DNA of 64,000 nucleotides. It comes from Paulinella micropora (lineage: Eukaryota > Cercozoa > Imbricatea > Euglyphida > Paulinellidae). A program made the position numbers and the translations under genes. Where the stretch lies: positions 186,501 to 250,500 of the forward strand of contig WBZZ01003884.1 of assembly GCA_019918135.1 (NCBI GenBank), given 5' to 3'. A model generated the notes under the pieces. The model worked only from the letters and a program-made list of their open reading frames with translations. It did no database searches and was not told where the DNA came from. Below are positions 19,073-29,176 of the stretch, one piece after another. Every line of letters starts with the position of its first letter. Position 1 is the stretch's first letter.

Positions 19073-19669
19073 ATGCTACTATCGCTGCTGCTGCTGCTGC
19101 TGTTGCTCCTGCGGACCGTGTTGGGTGATTGGCGCACGTTCTACGCGTTTAACTCGACGCGCGTGGTCGTGTACAGCACCCGGCTGCCCCCACGAGCCAT
19201 GCGGATCTTTGTGCACCGCGCCATCGCGTACGGCGCCGCTGATGGTACGTTAGGTGCGGTGGTAGTCACCAGAGGAGCCAATGGCGTGGCAATCCAACAA
19301 CCGCTGCGTGCCCCCCGGCTAATCGGCGCTTCGCGGTGGGCGCCCCTGGCGACGTTGCTGGTGTCACGCGAAATACGGTCCCTGGACATTGTCATCCTGT
19401 GCTACCCCCAGCAGCACAGCCCGCAGAAGGCGTGCGGGCGCCTCGACACAGACATCAGCGTCAGCTGCAGGTACCAGGACGTGTGGGCCTGGTCCCTGGG
19501 CGTCAATATCGCGTCCTGGGTGTTGGGCGCGGGTGTGCCGCTCGCCGCGCACGCTACGGGCAAACTGCAGAGTAACGTCGTGGGCGCCGCTGTTACGGTG
19601 TCGTGGATCCTGTACCTGGGCGTAGCGCTGCCGCTGTCCGCCGCAGCCCAGCATTGCCTGCTCGACTGA
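19073..19669 (+). CDS. Small membrane protein with signal peptide
   Basis: A 198-residue protein from the ATG at 19073. It opens with a very hydrophobic leader (MLLSLLLLLLLLLRTVLG), encoded in part by ctgctg repeats, then a soluble stretch with one NST sequon and Cys residues. Two hydrophobic segments near the C-terminus (SLGVNIASWVLGAGVPLAA and VVGAAVTVSWILYLGVALPL) are probably transmembrane. The last residues are QHCLLD. It is likely an integral membrane or envelope-type protein. There is no recognisable family. Confidence 0.7.
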   Translation: MLLSLLLLLLLLLRTVLGDWRTFYAFNSTRVVVYSTRLPPRAMRIFVHRAIAYGAADGTLGAVVVTRGANGVAIQQPLRAPRLIGASRWAPLATLLVSREIRSLDIVILCYPQQHSPQKACGRLDTDISVSCRYQDVWAWSLGVNIASWVLGAGVPLAAHATGKLQSNVVGAAVTVSWILYLGVALPLSAAAQHCLLD

Positions 19670-20137
19670 GGGGCGGCGCGAGGTTTCGGGGGGGGGGGAA
19701 GGCGGAGCCGAAAAAAAAAGGCGGAGACGGGCCGAGCAAGGCTTTTTGTAGATTAAATACAGGTGCTAAAAAAAAGGAAGAGGAGGAGGGGACGAGCTGT
19801 CAGACGACAGTTCGTCCCCCTACCCCTGGCTTTGGTTGTAGACAGCTACGGAGGCGCCGGTTAGAGGCAGCAGACCGTTTTTTCAGAAAGGTTATCTTTT
19901 GCCCAAACTACCGCCCGGCGCCCACTCCTAGAAAAAAAGGGAGCCACCGACGGCCCTCCCCCTTCCCCCGTCGAATAAGGTGTACCACCCCCCCCCCCAA
20001 AAAAGATCCGCGGCCCGGGGCCGGCGCGGGGGAAAAGGGCGAGGGAGGGAGAAGACTCTTGGGGGCTCTCTAAACTCTGTTGCGCTCTGAGACGCGCCGG
20101 AAAGTCTTGTAAACGAAAAAAAAGAGACCGCCGGCCC
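19670..20137. other. Spacer between two plus-strand genes
   Basis: About 470 bp, purine-rich, with G, C and A runs and an imperfect inverted pair near 19795-19815 (gacgagctgtcagacgacag ... ttcgtcccc). No credible gene. The last 80 bp, which lead to the ATG at 20138, contain an A8 run. Confidence 0.5.
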
Positions 20138-21592
20138 ATGCAGCCCGACTCTGCCCGGCCCGCCAAAAGACAACGGGTTCTGCCGGGGCACAGCGTGTTC
20201 CGGCTGGGCCTGCACCTGGGGCTAGACATTATTCCGCTGCTAACCAGAGAGAACCAGTGGCTTTACGACGATTATCCGTTTCTGCAGGCCCTAGACGGTA
20301 TCTTAACAACAGAACGGGCAGAAGAAATAGCCCCCGCGCTCGAGGGCGAGCTAGTCCGGGTCGACGCCGGCGCCCACGTTGAGCCGGACGCCGGGCTGGC
20401 CGAGTTCCGGGGAAGGGCTTTTCCCGACGGGATCAAGCTGCGCTCCTGTACCCTGGACGAATTCAACGCACTCCAGCAGCGGTTAAACATACGTTACGTC
20501 TACCTGCAAGGCCGGGGACAGAAGTTCCTGGAAGACACGATTGTCTACAAGATCGTGTACAAGAACAAGACCGTCGTGTTGAAGCTTTCGAAAGAATCGG
20601 ACTTCGGCCCCGCCCTGTCCGAGGCGGGCCTCCAGTGCTTTCTGAACCAGCAACTGCCGGGATATGTGCCGGAGGTGCTGTCCCTCTTTAGCATAAGCCT
20701 GGGCCACCGGCGTGTCCTGGCCACCTGCGCGGCCTGGGGCGGCGACAGCTTCTATGTGCCCAGGGCCGGCTGGGACGCTACCGTCCCTCCTAAATTGCAG
20801 GAGGGGCTGCGGGCGCTGCTGGACTTGCTGGACAGCCAAGGTATCATGAGCTGGGACACGGCCCTGCAGAACATGCTCTGGTGCCGGAATAAGGTCCGTT
20901 TTATTGACTTCGAGCCATCGCGCATAGCACTGTTCGTCGAACAAAAGGCGCCCTGCGGGAGGGTCCGGCGGCTGCACGCACGGCTCGGAACCGAAACCAT
21001 TACGGTTTCCGAAGTCGTGGCGTTCTCGAACGCCGTCAGCTGCTGGGCGGCGCTGCAGGGCTCGCTGACGCCAAGTTGTTTGCCCAATTTCCCAATAGCC
21101 CAGGTCCAGCGCAAGGTACTCGAGCTGCTCGGGCCGAGGCTCCAGTCGGGGGCACGACGTCGGGCCCTGTGCGGTGTCTGTGCCGTGTGGTGGATGGATC
21201 TGTACTCTACGCACCCCGGCAGCCACCCCTTCTACACGGTGTTTAATTACCTGCTGCGCAGAGAGCCGCCCTATTACTGGCCCGCGGATTGTAAGCTCCG
21301 GCACGTGTTCAGCGGGGTAGGAGACGTGAGGGCAGCGGATTGTTACCTCAGGAAAACACGCTTTCTGGTCCGGCAGCCGTCGTCAGCTGGCACGGGAGAC
21401 CCCAAGTTCAAGCTAGACAGCAACAACTTCCGCCACCCGTTCAGCGACCTGCGGCTAGTACAACAATTACTACCCAGGCAAGCCCTACCCCAACGAGACC
21501 CCTGGAATTACCTGCGCGACATGTGCTACGAGTTCTTGCAGTTGCTCACCTACGCCATGACTCGTCCGCAGGGGACTCAGCTCTTTCCTTAG
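20138..21592 (+). CDS. Atypical protein-kinase-like protein
   Basis: A 484-residue protein that retains the main landmarks of the kinase fold. They are a beta-3 lysine in TVVLKLSKE (Lys149), a candidate helix-C Glu in SEAGLQCFL (Glu162), a catalytic-loop-like MSWDTALQNML (Asp240 and Asn245 at the canonical D-x4-N spacing), and a DFG-like FIDFEPSR (Asp257). The catalytic-loop lysine of HRDLKxxN is replaced and HR is replaced by SW. The glycine loop is not obvious. A helical C-terminal domain (FSNAVSCWAALQ ... CAVWWMDL) recurs in the proteins at 21906 and 51581, so these three form one family. The N-terminus carries KRQR. Activity is possible but unproven; lipid- or small-molecule kinases share the same core. 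Confidence 0.7.
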   Translation: MQPDSARPAKRQRVLPGHSVFRLGLHLGLDIIPLLTRENQWLYDDYPFLQALDGILTTERAEEIAPALEGELVRVDAGAHVEPDAGLAEFRGRAFPDGIKLRSCTLDEFNALQQRLNIRYVYLQGRGQKFLEDTIVYKIVYKNKTVVLKLSKESDFGPALSEAGLQCFLNQQLPGYVPEVLSLFSISLGHRRVLATCAAWGGDSFYVPRAGWDATVPPKLQEGLRALLDLLDSQGIMSWDTALQNMLWCRNKVRFIDFEPSRIALFVEQKAPCGRVRRLHARLGTETITVSEVVAFSNAVSCWAALQGSLTPSCLPNFPIAQVQRKVLELLGPRLQSGARRRALCGVCAVWWMDLYSTHPGSHPFYTVFNYLLRREPPYYWPADCKLRHVFSGVGDVRAADCYLRKTRFLVRQPSSAGTGDPKFKLDSNNFRHPFSDLRLVQQLLPRQALPQRDPWNYLRDMCYEFLQLLTYAMTRPQGTQLFP

Positions 21593-21905
21593 AAACCTGG
21601 GTAGCCGTCTGCTCTTCTTTTTTTGTCTTTGCCCGGCCGGGCGGACGCCGGCACAAAAGCACGCCCCTCCCTCCCCCCCCCCCCCAACTCCTTTCCCCCC
21701 TTTCTCTCTTCCTATACTGCGTTCTCTTCCCTCTTTTTTTGTCGAACCAGGAAAAAACAAAAAAAAAAGCGATTTCTTTGCACAGCGGCCGACCGCCTCT
21801 TGTTTTTTATTTGTGCGGCCACAACTGTGGGGGAGTGTTAAAAAAAAACCCCCAAGAGATTAAAAAAGAAACTGGTCCCACCCTTTTTTTTTTCTTGGCA
21901 ACAAC
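21593..21905. other. Spacer between kinase-like and pseudokinase genes
   Basis: About 310 bp, pyrimidine-rich in its first half (C run 21670-21685) with T and A runs before the next ATG. No gene or structured repeat seen. Confidence 0.5.
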
Positions 21906-23378
21906 ATGCAGTCGTACGATCTGGAGTGGGACGACCTAGAACAGAACACCCAGGACGCCGAGGAACGCCTGGGGTTGCCGCTGCTGGCCAAGCTCCTGGC
22001 GGGCCTGCTCGCCGATTTCGGCAGCGACCAGTACCAGAAGTTCAAGCCCAACACACTGGACCAGCTGCTGGAACAAACAACTACCCGCAAGCAGGGCTTC
22101 AAAATACTGACCCAACCCAGCCTCGTGCTGGACCGCCTGACAATTTCCAAGAGGGGGCGGCTGCTGAATTCGGATCCCGGCCTGTTTTTCGCCAGGCAGG
22201 ACCGGTATTTTCCCGACGGTCTGGAGGTGCCGGTGTGCCTGGCCAGCAAGTTTTCTTCCCTTGTCCGGCACACGCAGTACGTCGAGTTATACGACATGAC
22301 CGAACAGCCCACCGAGCGGACCAGGCTGTGGTTGATCAGGGGCGAATCGATCCTGATCAAACAAAGCGCGGACCTGGTCGCGGGCCAGAAGTGTTGGAAC
22401 GAAATAGCCCTGCAGCTGTACTTCCACTCGGTCCTGCCCGACCTAGTAGCGCAGGTCACCGGCGTGTTTGCGGTCGTAGATAGCGTCGACGAACCCAACC
22501 AGGGGTACTTGTATTATTGTTGCGAAGAGCCTTTTCTGAGGAAGGCACAAACCCAGCTCAGCCCCCGGAGACTGCCGGCGCTGGCGGAGGGAGTGCGGGC
22601 GTTGCTCCAGACCCTGGCCGAAAAACAGATCCTGTACTGGGGCCTGTGTGAGCACAGGTGTTACTGGGGCACGGACGATAAAGTCCGCTTCCACCAGTTC
22701 CGCACCGGCGGCATGGCCTTCCTGGTCACGACGAAGGCACGCCCGCTCGAACGACGAGATTCCGAGCTGCTGCACTTTCTGCGGCAGGCGAACGCCGGAC
22801 TTACAGTAACAGACATCGCCGGGCTGTCCAACGCGGCGAGCCTCTGCGCTGCGCTGCCGCCGGACTGGTTGCGGGGGCTGCGCGGGTTGCTACAAGACGT
22901 TCTGCTGCGGTCGAACTGGCCCGCGAGGGTCATGTGTGCGCTGTGGTGGGCGGACGTGGGCCTGACGCCACGCCCGGGGCCCTTGTTCTACGCGTTTCAT
23001 TACTGGCACAACAACCAGACGACCTGGGCAAGCGACCTCCGGCTGTACAGAATTAGCTGGCGCGACCGAAAAGAGCAAGCTACGCAGCTTGCGCAGGACA
23101 CGGCCGGGCTGTTCGGGTCGGTGCTGTACAAGGCACACGTGCTACAGCTGCACCCGGACGGACGCTCCTTCCGCCTTGCAGGCACGGGCGAGGCCTCGCA
23201 CAAGCTGTTGTTAGCGCGGGCCAAGAAGGCAGCAGACCCCAGGGCGGTCCTGCGCGCCTGTTGTTTCGAGGCCCTGCAGCTGATCCTGGCCAACCTTGAG
23301 CAGACGATCCCTCTGGTTGGCATCCGCTCAGAAGAAGCAAAGAAGGACCAGCCGGCCACCGGCAGTGCAGACCCTTAG
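21906..23378 (+). CDS. Pseudokinase paralogue of the upstream kinase-like protein
   Basis: A 490-residue protein aligned by eye with the gene just upstream. The beta-3 lysine (SILIKQS, Lys152) and helix-C Glu (WNEIALQLYF, Glu166) are present. The catalytic loop reads ILYWGLCEHRCYW, with Gly246 for Asp and Arg251 for Asn, and the DFG site reads VRFHQFRTGG, with Gln264 for Asp. All three catalytic positions are lost, so it should be a pseudokinase, perhaps a regulator or partner of its neighbour. It shares the C-terminal helical domain (LSNAASLCAALP ... CALWWADV) and an RxPxGLxxxx-type spacing with it. Tandem duplication on the same strand, about 310 bp apart, explains the pair. Confidence 0.75.
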   Translation: MQSYDLEWDDLEQNTQDAEERLGLPLLAKLLAGLLADFGSDQYQKFKPNTLDQLLEQTTTRKQGFKILTQPSLVLDRLTISKRGRLLNSDPGLFFARQDRYFPDGLEVPVCLASKFSSLVRHTQYVELYDMTEQPTERTRLWLIRGESILIKQSADLVAGQKCWNEIALQLYFHSVLPDLVAQVTGVFAVVDSVDEPNQGYLYYCCEEPFLRKAQTQLSPRRLPALAEGVRALLQTLAEKQILYWGLCEHRCYWGTDDKVRFHQFRTGGMAFLVTTKARPLERRDSELLHFLRQANAGLTVTDIAGLSNAASLCAALPPDWLRGLRGLLQDVLLRSNWPARVMCALWWADVGLTPRPGPLFYAFHYWHNNQTTWASDLRLYRISWRDRKEQATQLAQDTAGLFGSVLYKAHVLQLHPDGRSFRLAGTGEASHKLLLARAKKAADPRAVLRACCFEALQLILANLEQTIPLVGIRSEEAKKDQPATGSADP

Positions 23379-23876
23379 CGGACTTTTGTTGCACGCGCAA
23401 ATGGGGACCGTACAGAAACCGTGTGACTAGTGGTGGAAAAAAGAACAAAACGCACTTTTTTTTTTACTGATAGGTGCAACCTTTCTCCCTTCCCCCCTTC
23501 CACCCCCAAAAAAAAGAAGTGTCTATCCCGCGCGCTCGCACACTCCTCTTTTTTTTCCCACCAGACAGGCCTCGCTTTTTTTTTTGCAAGGCAAGGCGAA
23601 AAAAAAAAAGAAGAGGCTAGCCAGCAGAGTCGACTGGTCGATTAAAAATTCTTCCCAGGAAAGCCTTTTGTCTGTGCCAGAAAAAAAATAAAGGTCAGGG
23701 GCCCCGGGGCTCGTAGCAGACGGGCCGCGTCTTTTTTTTTCAGGGGTGTCGCTTTTTTTGTTTGTCGTCAGCGAGAAAAAAGCTAGTTCGGGGGGAAGGA
23801 AGGCGGGAAGGATCCTTTTTTTTGGTTGGTGGTCTTGTCTTTATTTTTTTTTTGCTGGGACAAAAAAAGAGTGTGC
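23379..23876. other. Convergent spacer
   Basis: About 500 bp between two gene 3' ends, dominated by T, C and A runs. An aaaaaaaataaaggt at about 23680 could serve as an AATAAA-type polyadenylation signal for the plus-strand gene. No gene seen. Confidence 0.5.
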
Positions 23877-26635
23877 CTAGAAGGCCGCCGGCCGGTGCTG
23901 CACCTGCGGGATCCCGCCCGCAAACAACACTTGTAACTGCGCGGACGCTAGCTCCTCGAGCGCCGTTTGCAGGTGCAGCCGCCACCCCAGCGCGCGCGGG
24001 TCGGCCATGAACAGCTGCACCCAGTCCAAGTACTCGTCGGCGCTGCGCGCCATAATTGAATGGAAAAAGTTGGCAAACGCACAGAAAGCCGTTCCCAGCG
24101 CCACGTGCAGGGAGGGCAGCACGGCGCCGAGGGTAGTCAGGGACGCGGACTGCACCTCCTCGCAGGCCGCCGGCAGCAAACGCCACAACGACAGGTTGCC
24201 GTGCAAGGAAGCCAGGAGCCAACGCTCGCTCTCGTCCCGGGAGTGTGCGCAGTGGCTCGGCAGGGCGCGGCGCCGCACCTCGAGCGTCTCGGCGTACAGG
24301 TGCAGGTTGCAGTTCGCGTCGTCGTGCCACTGGTCACAAACAGCCGCCCGCACGTACGTCTCGTCGAGCCAACTCTCCAGCCAGGGCCCCAGGCCTATCC
24401 CACCCAAGAGCGCCCCGATCGCCTGCGAGAACGTCAGCGAACCGCCACTCTCCCACAGCTGCCGGTGGATCATGACACAGGCCGTGGCCGCCAGCAGCAC
24501 CAGCAGCACGGACAACAACGGGTCCTCGTCATCGCGCCAGGGCCCGCCCCCGCCGTGGCGGCGGTCGCGCCCCAGGCGCAGGCGTTCACTGGGCGGGAGC
24601 GCCGCGCCGACCGCCTGCCAGTGCAGACAGTGACGCAAGATCAAGCACAGCAGCACCTGCAGCCGGCAACGCCGGCGGCGCGTGGGCGGCCCGTAGCACA
24701 CGAGCGCCTTGCCGAACGCCCGCTCCAGGTCAGTATCCCGCTGCTGCAGCGTCGCGACCAGCGCCAGCAAGAACGTCACACCGCTCCCCGTGCTGAGCTC
24801 CGACAGCAGCTGCAGCACCGCGCCACCGGCGCCGGCCGCGCGGCGTTGGAACTGCTCGGTCGTCTGTTCCAGTACCGTCCGCGCGCCCGGGTCCAGCGTC
24901 GCGACCACGGCCGCGAAGGCCCCGGGTGGTACAGCCAGTTCCACGCAGCGCTGCAGCGCAGGCGGGGCCGCGCGGCCACGTCGGCCGGCTTCACGAGGTG
25001 GAACACGCGCAGGACCGCCGCGGCGAGAATGTGTTGCTCGAACTCGCGCTGGGCCGCCGAAAAGTCGCGGACGGCCGTCAGTTCCCTGGGCGACAGCGCG
25101 AAGGCGTCCCCGTTCAGCAGCGCCAGCAGGGCCGCCGCCGCTAGCTTACCCAGGGTGTCGCGCGGGCCCAGGCTCTTGTCAAAACGCAGGGCCAGCGCGA
25201 TGGCCTGCAGCGACTCGTCGTCCAGCGCGGCCCTGGGTACCTGGCGCCGCGCCGTGGCCAGCGAGCAAAACCGTTGCTGGCGTTGCAGCGCCAGGAACGT
25301 CCACAGCAGCAGGTCGGGCCCCTCCTGCTCCAGGTGTTCCAGGTAGGCCCGGCGGTGGTTCCCCCAGGCGTTCTGCAGCCAGGGCGCCAGCTTGTTGCGG
25401 GCGCCGGACGCCAGGATGCTCTGCAGCTCGGTGCGCAGGAGCTGGCGGGTGGTGAAAAAAGAGCTGTCGTCGCTGCCGTCGACCCACAGCAGCACCATGA
25501 GCTCCACCAGCGACAGCTCCGCCTGGACGCCGTGGCACAGCACACTCAGGGGCACGGCCAGTTCGTCCGCGTTCCAGGCCGTGCACTTGAGCGCGTTCCA
25601 GCGCGCGCAGGGGCCGTCGGTGTCCAGCAGCGTGTCTCGGTACGCCAGGCGCTGCAGGCTGCTGGTCTCCTCCGGGCTGCACACCGTGCCCGCGACTTTC
25701 TCCTGGCGGCCGAGCGCCGACAGCAGGTCCAGCGCGTTGCGCAGCTGCGCGCCGGCCAGCGCGCGGTGGCCGCTGTCGGTATCTAGCGACGTGCCGACCA
25801 GCGCGGGCGAGACGCTGGTCCCGGCCTCGTGCTCGATCGACGCGTTCAGCGCCGCCGCCCACGCCTCGGCCCGCGCCAAGAAGTCGTCACGCGCCCGGCC
25901 GCGCTTTTCGTCCAGCCCGACCAACATCTCGCGCTCGGCCGAGGCGACCCGCCGGCGGGTAGCCCGCAGGTCCAGGTTCTCGGGCAGCGGCTTCAGCCGC
26001 GCGCCGCTCCACGCCGCCAACACCGCCGTGCTCACGTACAGCGCCGTGAGGGCCCCGGCGCCGCCGCCGACCGTTACGTAGGCGGCGGCGGCCGCACTGC
26101 CGGCCAGGCTCACGCACCACAGGCACACGGCCGCCAGCGGGGGCGCTAGCAGGCGCAGGGCCGTCAGCAGCAGACACCACAGCCACACCGCGGCCTGCGC
26201 GGCCACACACAGCAAGATCAGTGCCTGGCCCACGGGCAAGTACGCCAGGCAGGCGCCGGTGGTGAGCGGCACCAAGACGAGCGCGGCGCCGTTGGCGGTA
26301 TGCCACCCGTGCGGCCGCGCGGCCAGGAGCTTGCACTCTAGCCTCGAGAGCCAGAACAGGCACAGCGCCGAGCCGACGCGGCACTGGACCCACAGCACGA
26401 ACGCCCAGATCGTGCGCGCGCCGTCGAAGGGCCGCGCGGTCCAGCTCAGGGCGGCCCGCCCGCCGAGCGGCAGCCAGGGGCACAGCAGCGCTAGGCATTC
26501 CAACAACCACCAACTCATAGCATAGCGAGAGATAATTGAGCGCCAGAGTAAATGCGCTCTGTGCGACAGCACTATAATGGCCGTCGCGGCCGTGAGGGAA
26601 AACCAGGCCAGAACAAGCTCAACCTCTGACGACAT
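23877..26635 (-). CDS. Large polytopic membrane protein (interrupted, one break)
   Basis: The first ATG is at 26635 (MSSEVELVLAWFSL); an upstream extension exists only from GTG. The amino third has about eight strongly hydrophobic segments (for example LTAATAIIVLS, WLLECLALLCPWLPL, ALILLCVAAQAAVWLWCLLL). A long soluble middle follows, rich in Leu, Ala and Arg and probably helical, then another hydrophobic stretch (LLSVLLVLLAATACVMI) near the carboxyl end. The product would have roughly 900 residues, but the sequence is not carried by a single frame: there is about one break, whose cause cannot be told from the sequence. No transporter or channel motif is recognised. A membrane or envelope role is inferred from topology only. 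Confidence 0.6.
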
Positions 26636-26704
26636 TCGCGTGATTTCTGGCTTGATGCAAAAAGAAAAAGGCGCGGTCCCCCCCTCACTTCTTCTTTTTT
26701 TCAC

Positions 26705-27072
26705 TCCGAATTAGGGGAGGGGGGAGCTAAATGAGTATTAACAAAGAGTTTTTAGGTCTGCTTTTTTTTCCGGCGGGGGGAAAGGGTTGCAAAGGGGAAG
26801 GGCTGCGAAAAAGATAGCCACTGGCTTTAAGGGCGAGGGAGGGGAGCCCCTGGAAAGGGGGGGGGGGCGGATGAGAGAAAGAAAAAAAGGGGGGGGGGGA
26901 CCGTCAGAGCCCCGCGGTGGAGGAACCGTCAGAGCCCGCTCCATTTTTCCTTACCTTCTTCCAGTCTTTTGGGGGGGGGTTAATTTTTTTTGTCGATTTT
27001 ATCGTTCCTGTAGTAGCGCCGCTTTCGTTAGGGGAGAACGAATTTAATTCTTTTTTTAGTTTTTGAGCTGGC
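26705..27072. other. Spacer rich in G runs
   Basis: About 370 bp, with G runs at 26860-26870 and 26890-26900, T runs, and a short repeated phrase gaccgtcagagcccgc / aaccgtcagagcccgc at about 26899-26940. No gene seen. Confidence 0.5.
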
Positions 27073-28892
27073 CTAAGAATCCATCCGACATATGCCGTCG
27101 GTAATCGTGAATTTTTTCCGACGCTTGTTAGGTTGCACACCAGACCTCGACAGATCCTGTGTGGCTGTTTGAGCGGGAGCAATAACCGGGGTCGGGAGGG
27201 GAGACAGCAACAGATCATCTGGCGCTGTTTGAGCAATAACCGGGGACAGGAGGGGAGAGATCGACAGATCCTGGGTGACTGTTTGAGCGGGAGCAATAAC
27301 CGGGGACAGGAGGGGAGAGATCGACAGATCCTGGGTGACTGTTTGAGCGGGAGCACTAACCGGCGACAGGAGGGGAAAGATCGACAGATCCTGGGTGACT
27401 GTTTGAGCGGGAGCACTAACCGGCGACAGGAGGGGAAAGATCGACAGATCATCCGTCGCTGTTTGAGCGGGAGCACTAACTTGGGCTGGAGGGAAAAAGC
27501 TTAGCAGACCCCGCGGGGGCCGCCCCGGGACGACACAGGCAGAGTTCAGGGGACGACCGGCGCTCGAGGGTTTTGTGCGGGGTCCAGGGGTGGTGCTTGG
27601 GCAGGCAGGGTGCTCTGGGGGGCCGGCAAATGCAGGGGTAAGAGCGCGGGCTGTCCGGCAAGGTTCGCCCACGTGGGCGGGGCCCGGAAGTTCCGAGCCA
27701 GGGGGGCGGACGGAGCGCCCGCGGGATTACGATCCACAAAGGGGATGAGGCAGCCAGAGCCTCGAAAAGTGCGTAGCACTGCGTATACGCACAGACAGGA
27801 CAGCAGGGCTTCCTGGCTTTCTTCCGCTGACAGATCTTGTAAGGGTGTCCGTGCCAAGTCATCCGCCGGGCGTTGGAAAAGATTGTCAAGCCCGATACGC
27901 GGTGCTCTGTTGAAGGAGCACAAGAGGGCCGGGAAGGTAAGGCTAACGGGGGGCTGTTGTGACAACAGCCGGCCTACCAGAGAAACAGTCAGGCGCTGGT
28001 TGGGGTTGAGTGTTTGGACGGATGTGACCACTAATTCGCCCCCGGCCAAGCTTTCAATGACCAGGAGGCCCTCCGCGGCCGCCGCGGCCTCTACCTGCGA
28101 CCAGCCCGAACAACCCCGAACCCAGGACGGCCACTGGCTAACAGGGATCCTTTCTTTCAAACATTTGAACACCTTGTTGGCGTAGCGTTCCCACGCGTGT
28201 ATGGTCACGATCCCCCGGCACAACAGCCACACAGACACCAACGAAAAGGGCTCCTGTTGCAATATGGTGTGCGCGTGCTGGCGGGTGATATTGGGCAAGT
28301 ACAGCAGGCTTTCTTGGTAGAACTTGGAGCACCGCAAAAAGTTGGCGTGACTCTTGGCTAGCATGACGGGCAGGGCCTCCGACAGTGCCGTTAGGCTCTG
28401 GCTCAGGTTGCCGTACAAACAGATGACCGTCTCGAGGCACTGGCGCGCGTTGGCCCGGACATCACTGCCGGGCCAGGGCTCAATAGCGGCCGAGTACAAA
28501 GCGGCGTGATCACAAAGCCAGCGCCACCCGGCCACCTCTATCGCCGTCGACAAGCTACCCGGTACTAATACTTTCGTCTTGCCCAGCAGAGCGCCGGGCA
28601 ACTGGATTCCAATTAATTCTTTGAGCTTCTTCTGGTTTCTGCACTGGCAAGGCTCATAAGACTTTCTGGCCCAGCCAATGAATTCCCCGTACCTGCGGCT
28701 ACTAGCAGCATCCAACGGTTTCAACTCCAATTGCTCGCCGACAAAGGTAAACAAGTCTTGTAAGTCCGGTTCGGTGAGGTTGACCTTGAGGGGAACCTCG
28801 GGCGGTAGTCTAGGAAAGGAAGCGGCCAGTCCGTACGGGTACTGGTGCGTCCACAGCGTCGCCCGGGGCTGGCTTGACAAGGCCTTGGGCAT
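27073..28892 (-). CDS. Unknown paralogue A with expanded 20-residue repeats (interrupted, one break)
   Basis: The start at 28892 (MPKALSSQPRATLWTHQYPY) is fixed by alignment with the neighbour at 30592 (MSLSSQPRAALWAHQYPY), although the frame is open further upstream. The body of about 440 residues matches that paralogue throughout: KVNLTEPDLQDLFTFV, NARQCLETVICL, HAHTILQQEPFSLVSVWLL. It is followed by a Pro/Ser tail with about six copies of a 20-residue repeat (APAQTVTQDLSISPLLSPV) and a basic end (PNKRRKKF). The paralogue has one such unit and a similar basic end. Body and tail are not in one frame, so there is about one break. The function is unknown; no signal peptide or membrane segment. 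Confidence 0.65.
27160..27490. repeat. 60-bp tandem repeats coding 20-residue units
   Basis: About five and a half copies of a 60-bp unit around ctgtttgagcgggagca and gacaggaggggagagatcga. One unit is shorter by 6 bp, which keeps the coding frame. The array encodes the Pro/Ser tail of the gene at 27073-28892. Confidence 0.85.
28220..28283 (-). repeat. 64-bp block identical to 29929-29992
   Basis: Within the two diverged paralogues this block, coding for the region around HAHTILQQEPFSLVSVWLL, is identical base for base, whereas flanking sequence differs clearly. This suggests gene conversion or strong nucleotide-level constraint. Confidence 0.75.
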
Positions 28893-29176
28893 GCTTTTAA
28901 TAGAGTAGGAGACTTGTTTTTTTTTTCTCGCTCGTACACCAAGTGTCGGGGCGGATCGGGGTGTGCGGAGAGGGGTAGATTTGCAAATGCAAAATGGGGG
29001 GAGGGGAAGAGGGAGAAAGGTAGTTGTACGAGTGTGTGTACAAAAAAGGGGGGAAGGGGAAGAGAGAAAGCACGATATCCCCGTACGGGCGGGACTACTA
29101 AGGGTAACACCAAAAAAAGAGCAGGGAAACGGTACCAAGCCTCTTCCCCCCTCCCACCAACTCACTGGGGAAACCC

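Noticed and set aside
19073-19130. Leader of ten consecutive leucines as a sequence artefact
   Set aside because: It is encoded by mixed ctg, ttg and ctc codons and is followed by a normal cleavage-type region, so it is a plausible signal peptide.
24060-25346. 428-codon plus-strand frame opposite the polytopic membrane gene
   Set aside because: Composition is Arg/Gln/Ala-rich shadow coding; the opposite strand has hydrophobic segments that are unlikely by chance.
27160-27490. CRISPR-like array
   Set aside because: Units are contiguous 60-bp repeats without unique spacers and keep a coding frame.
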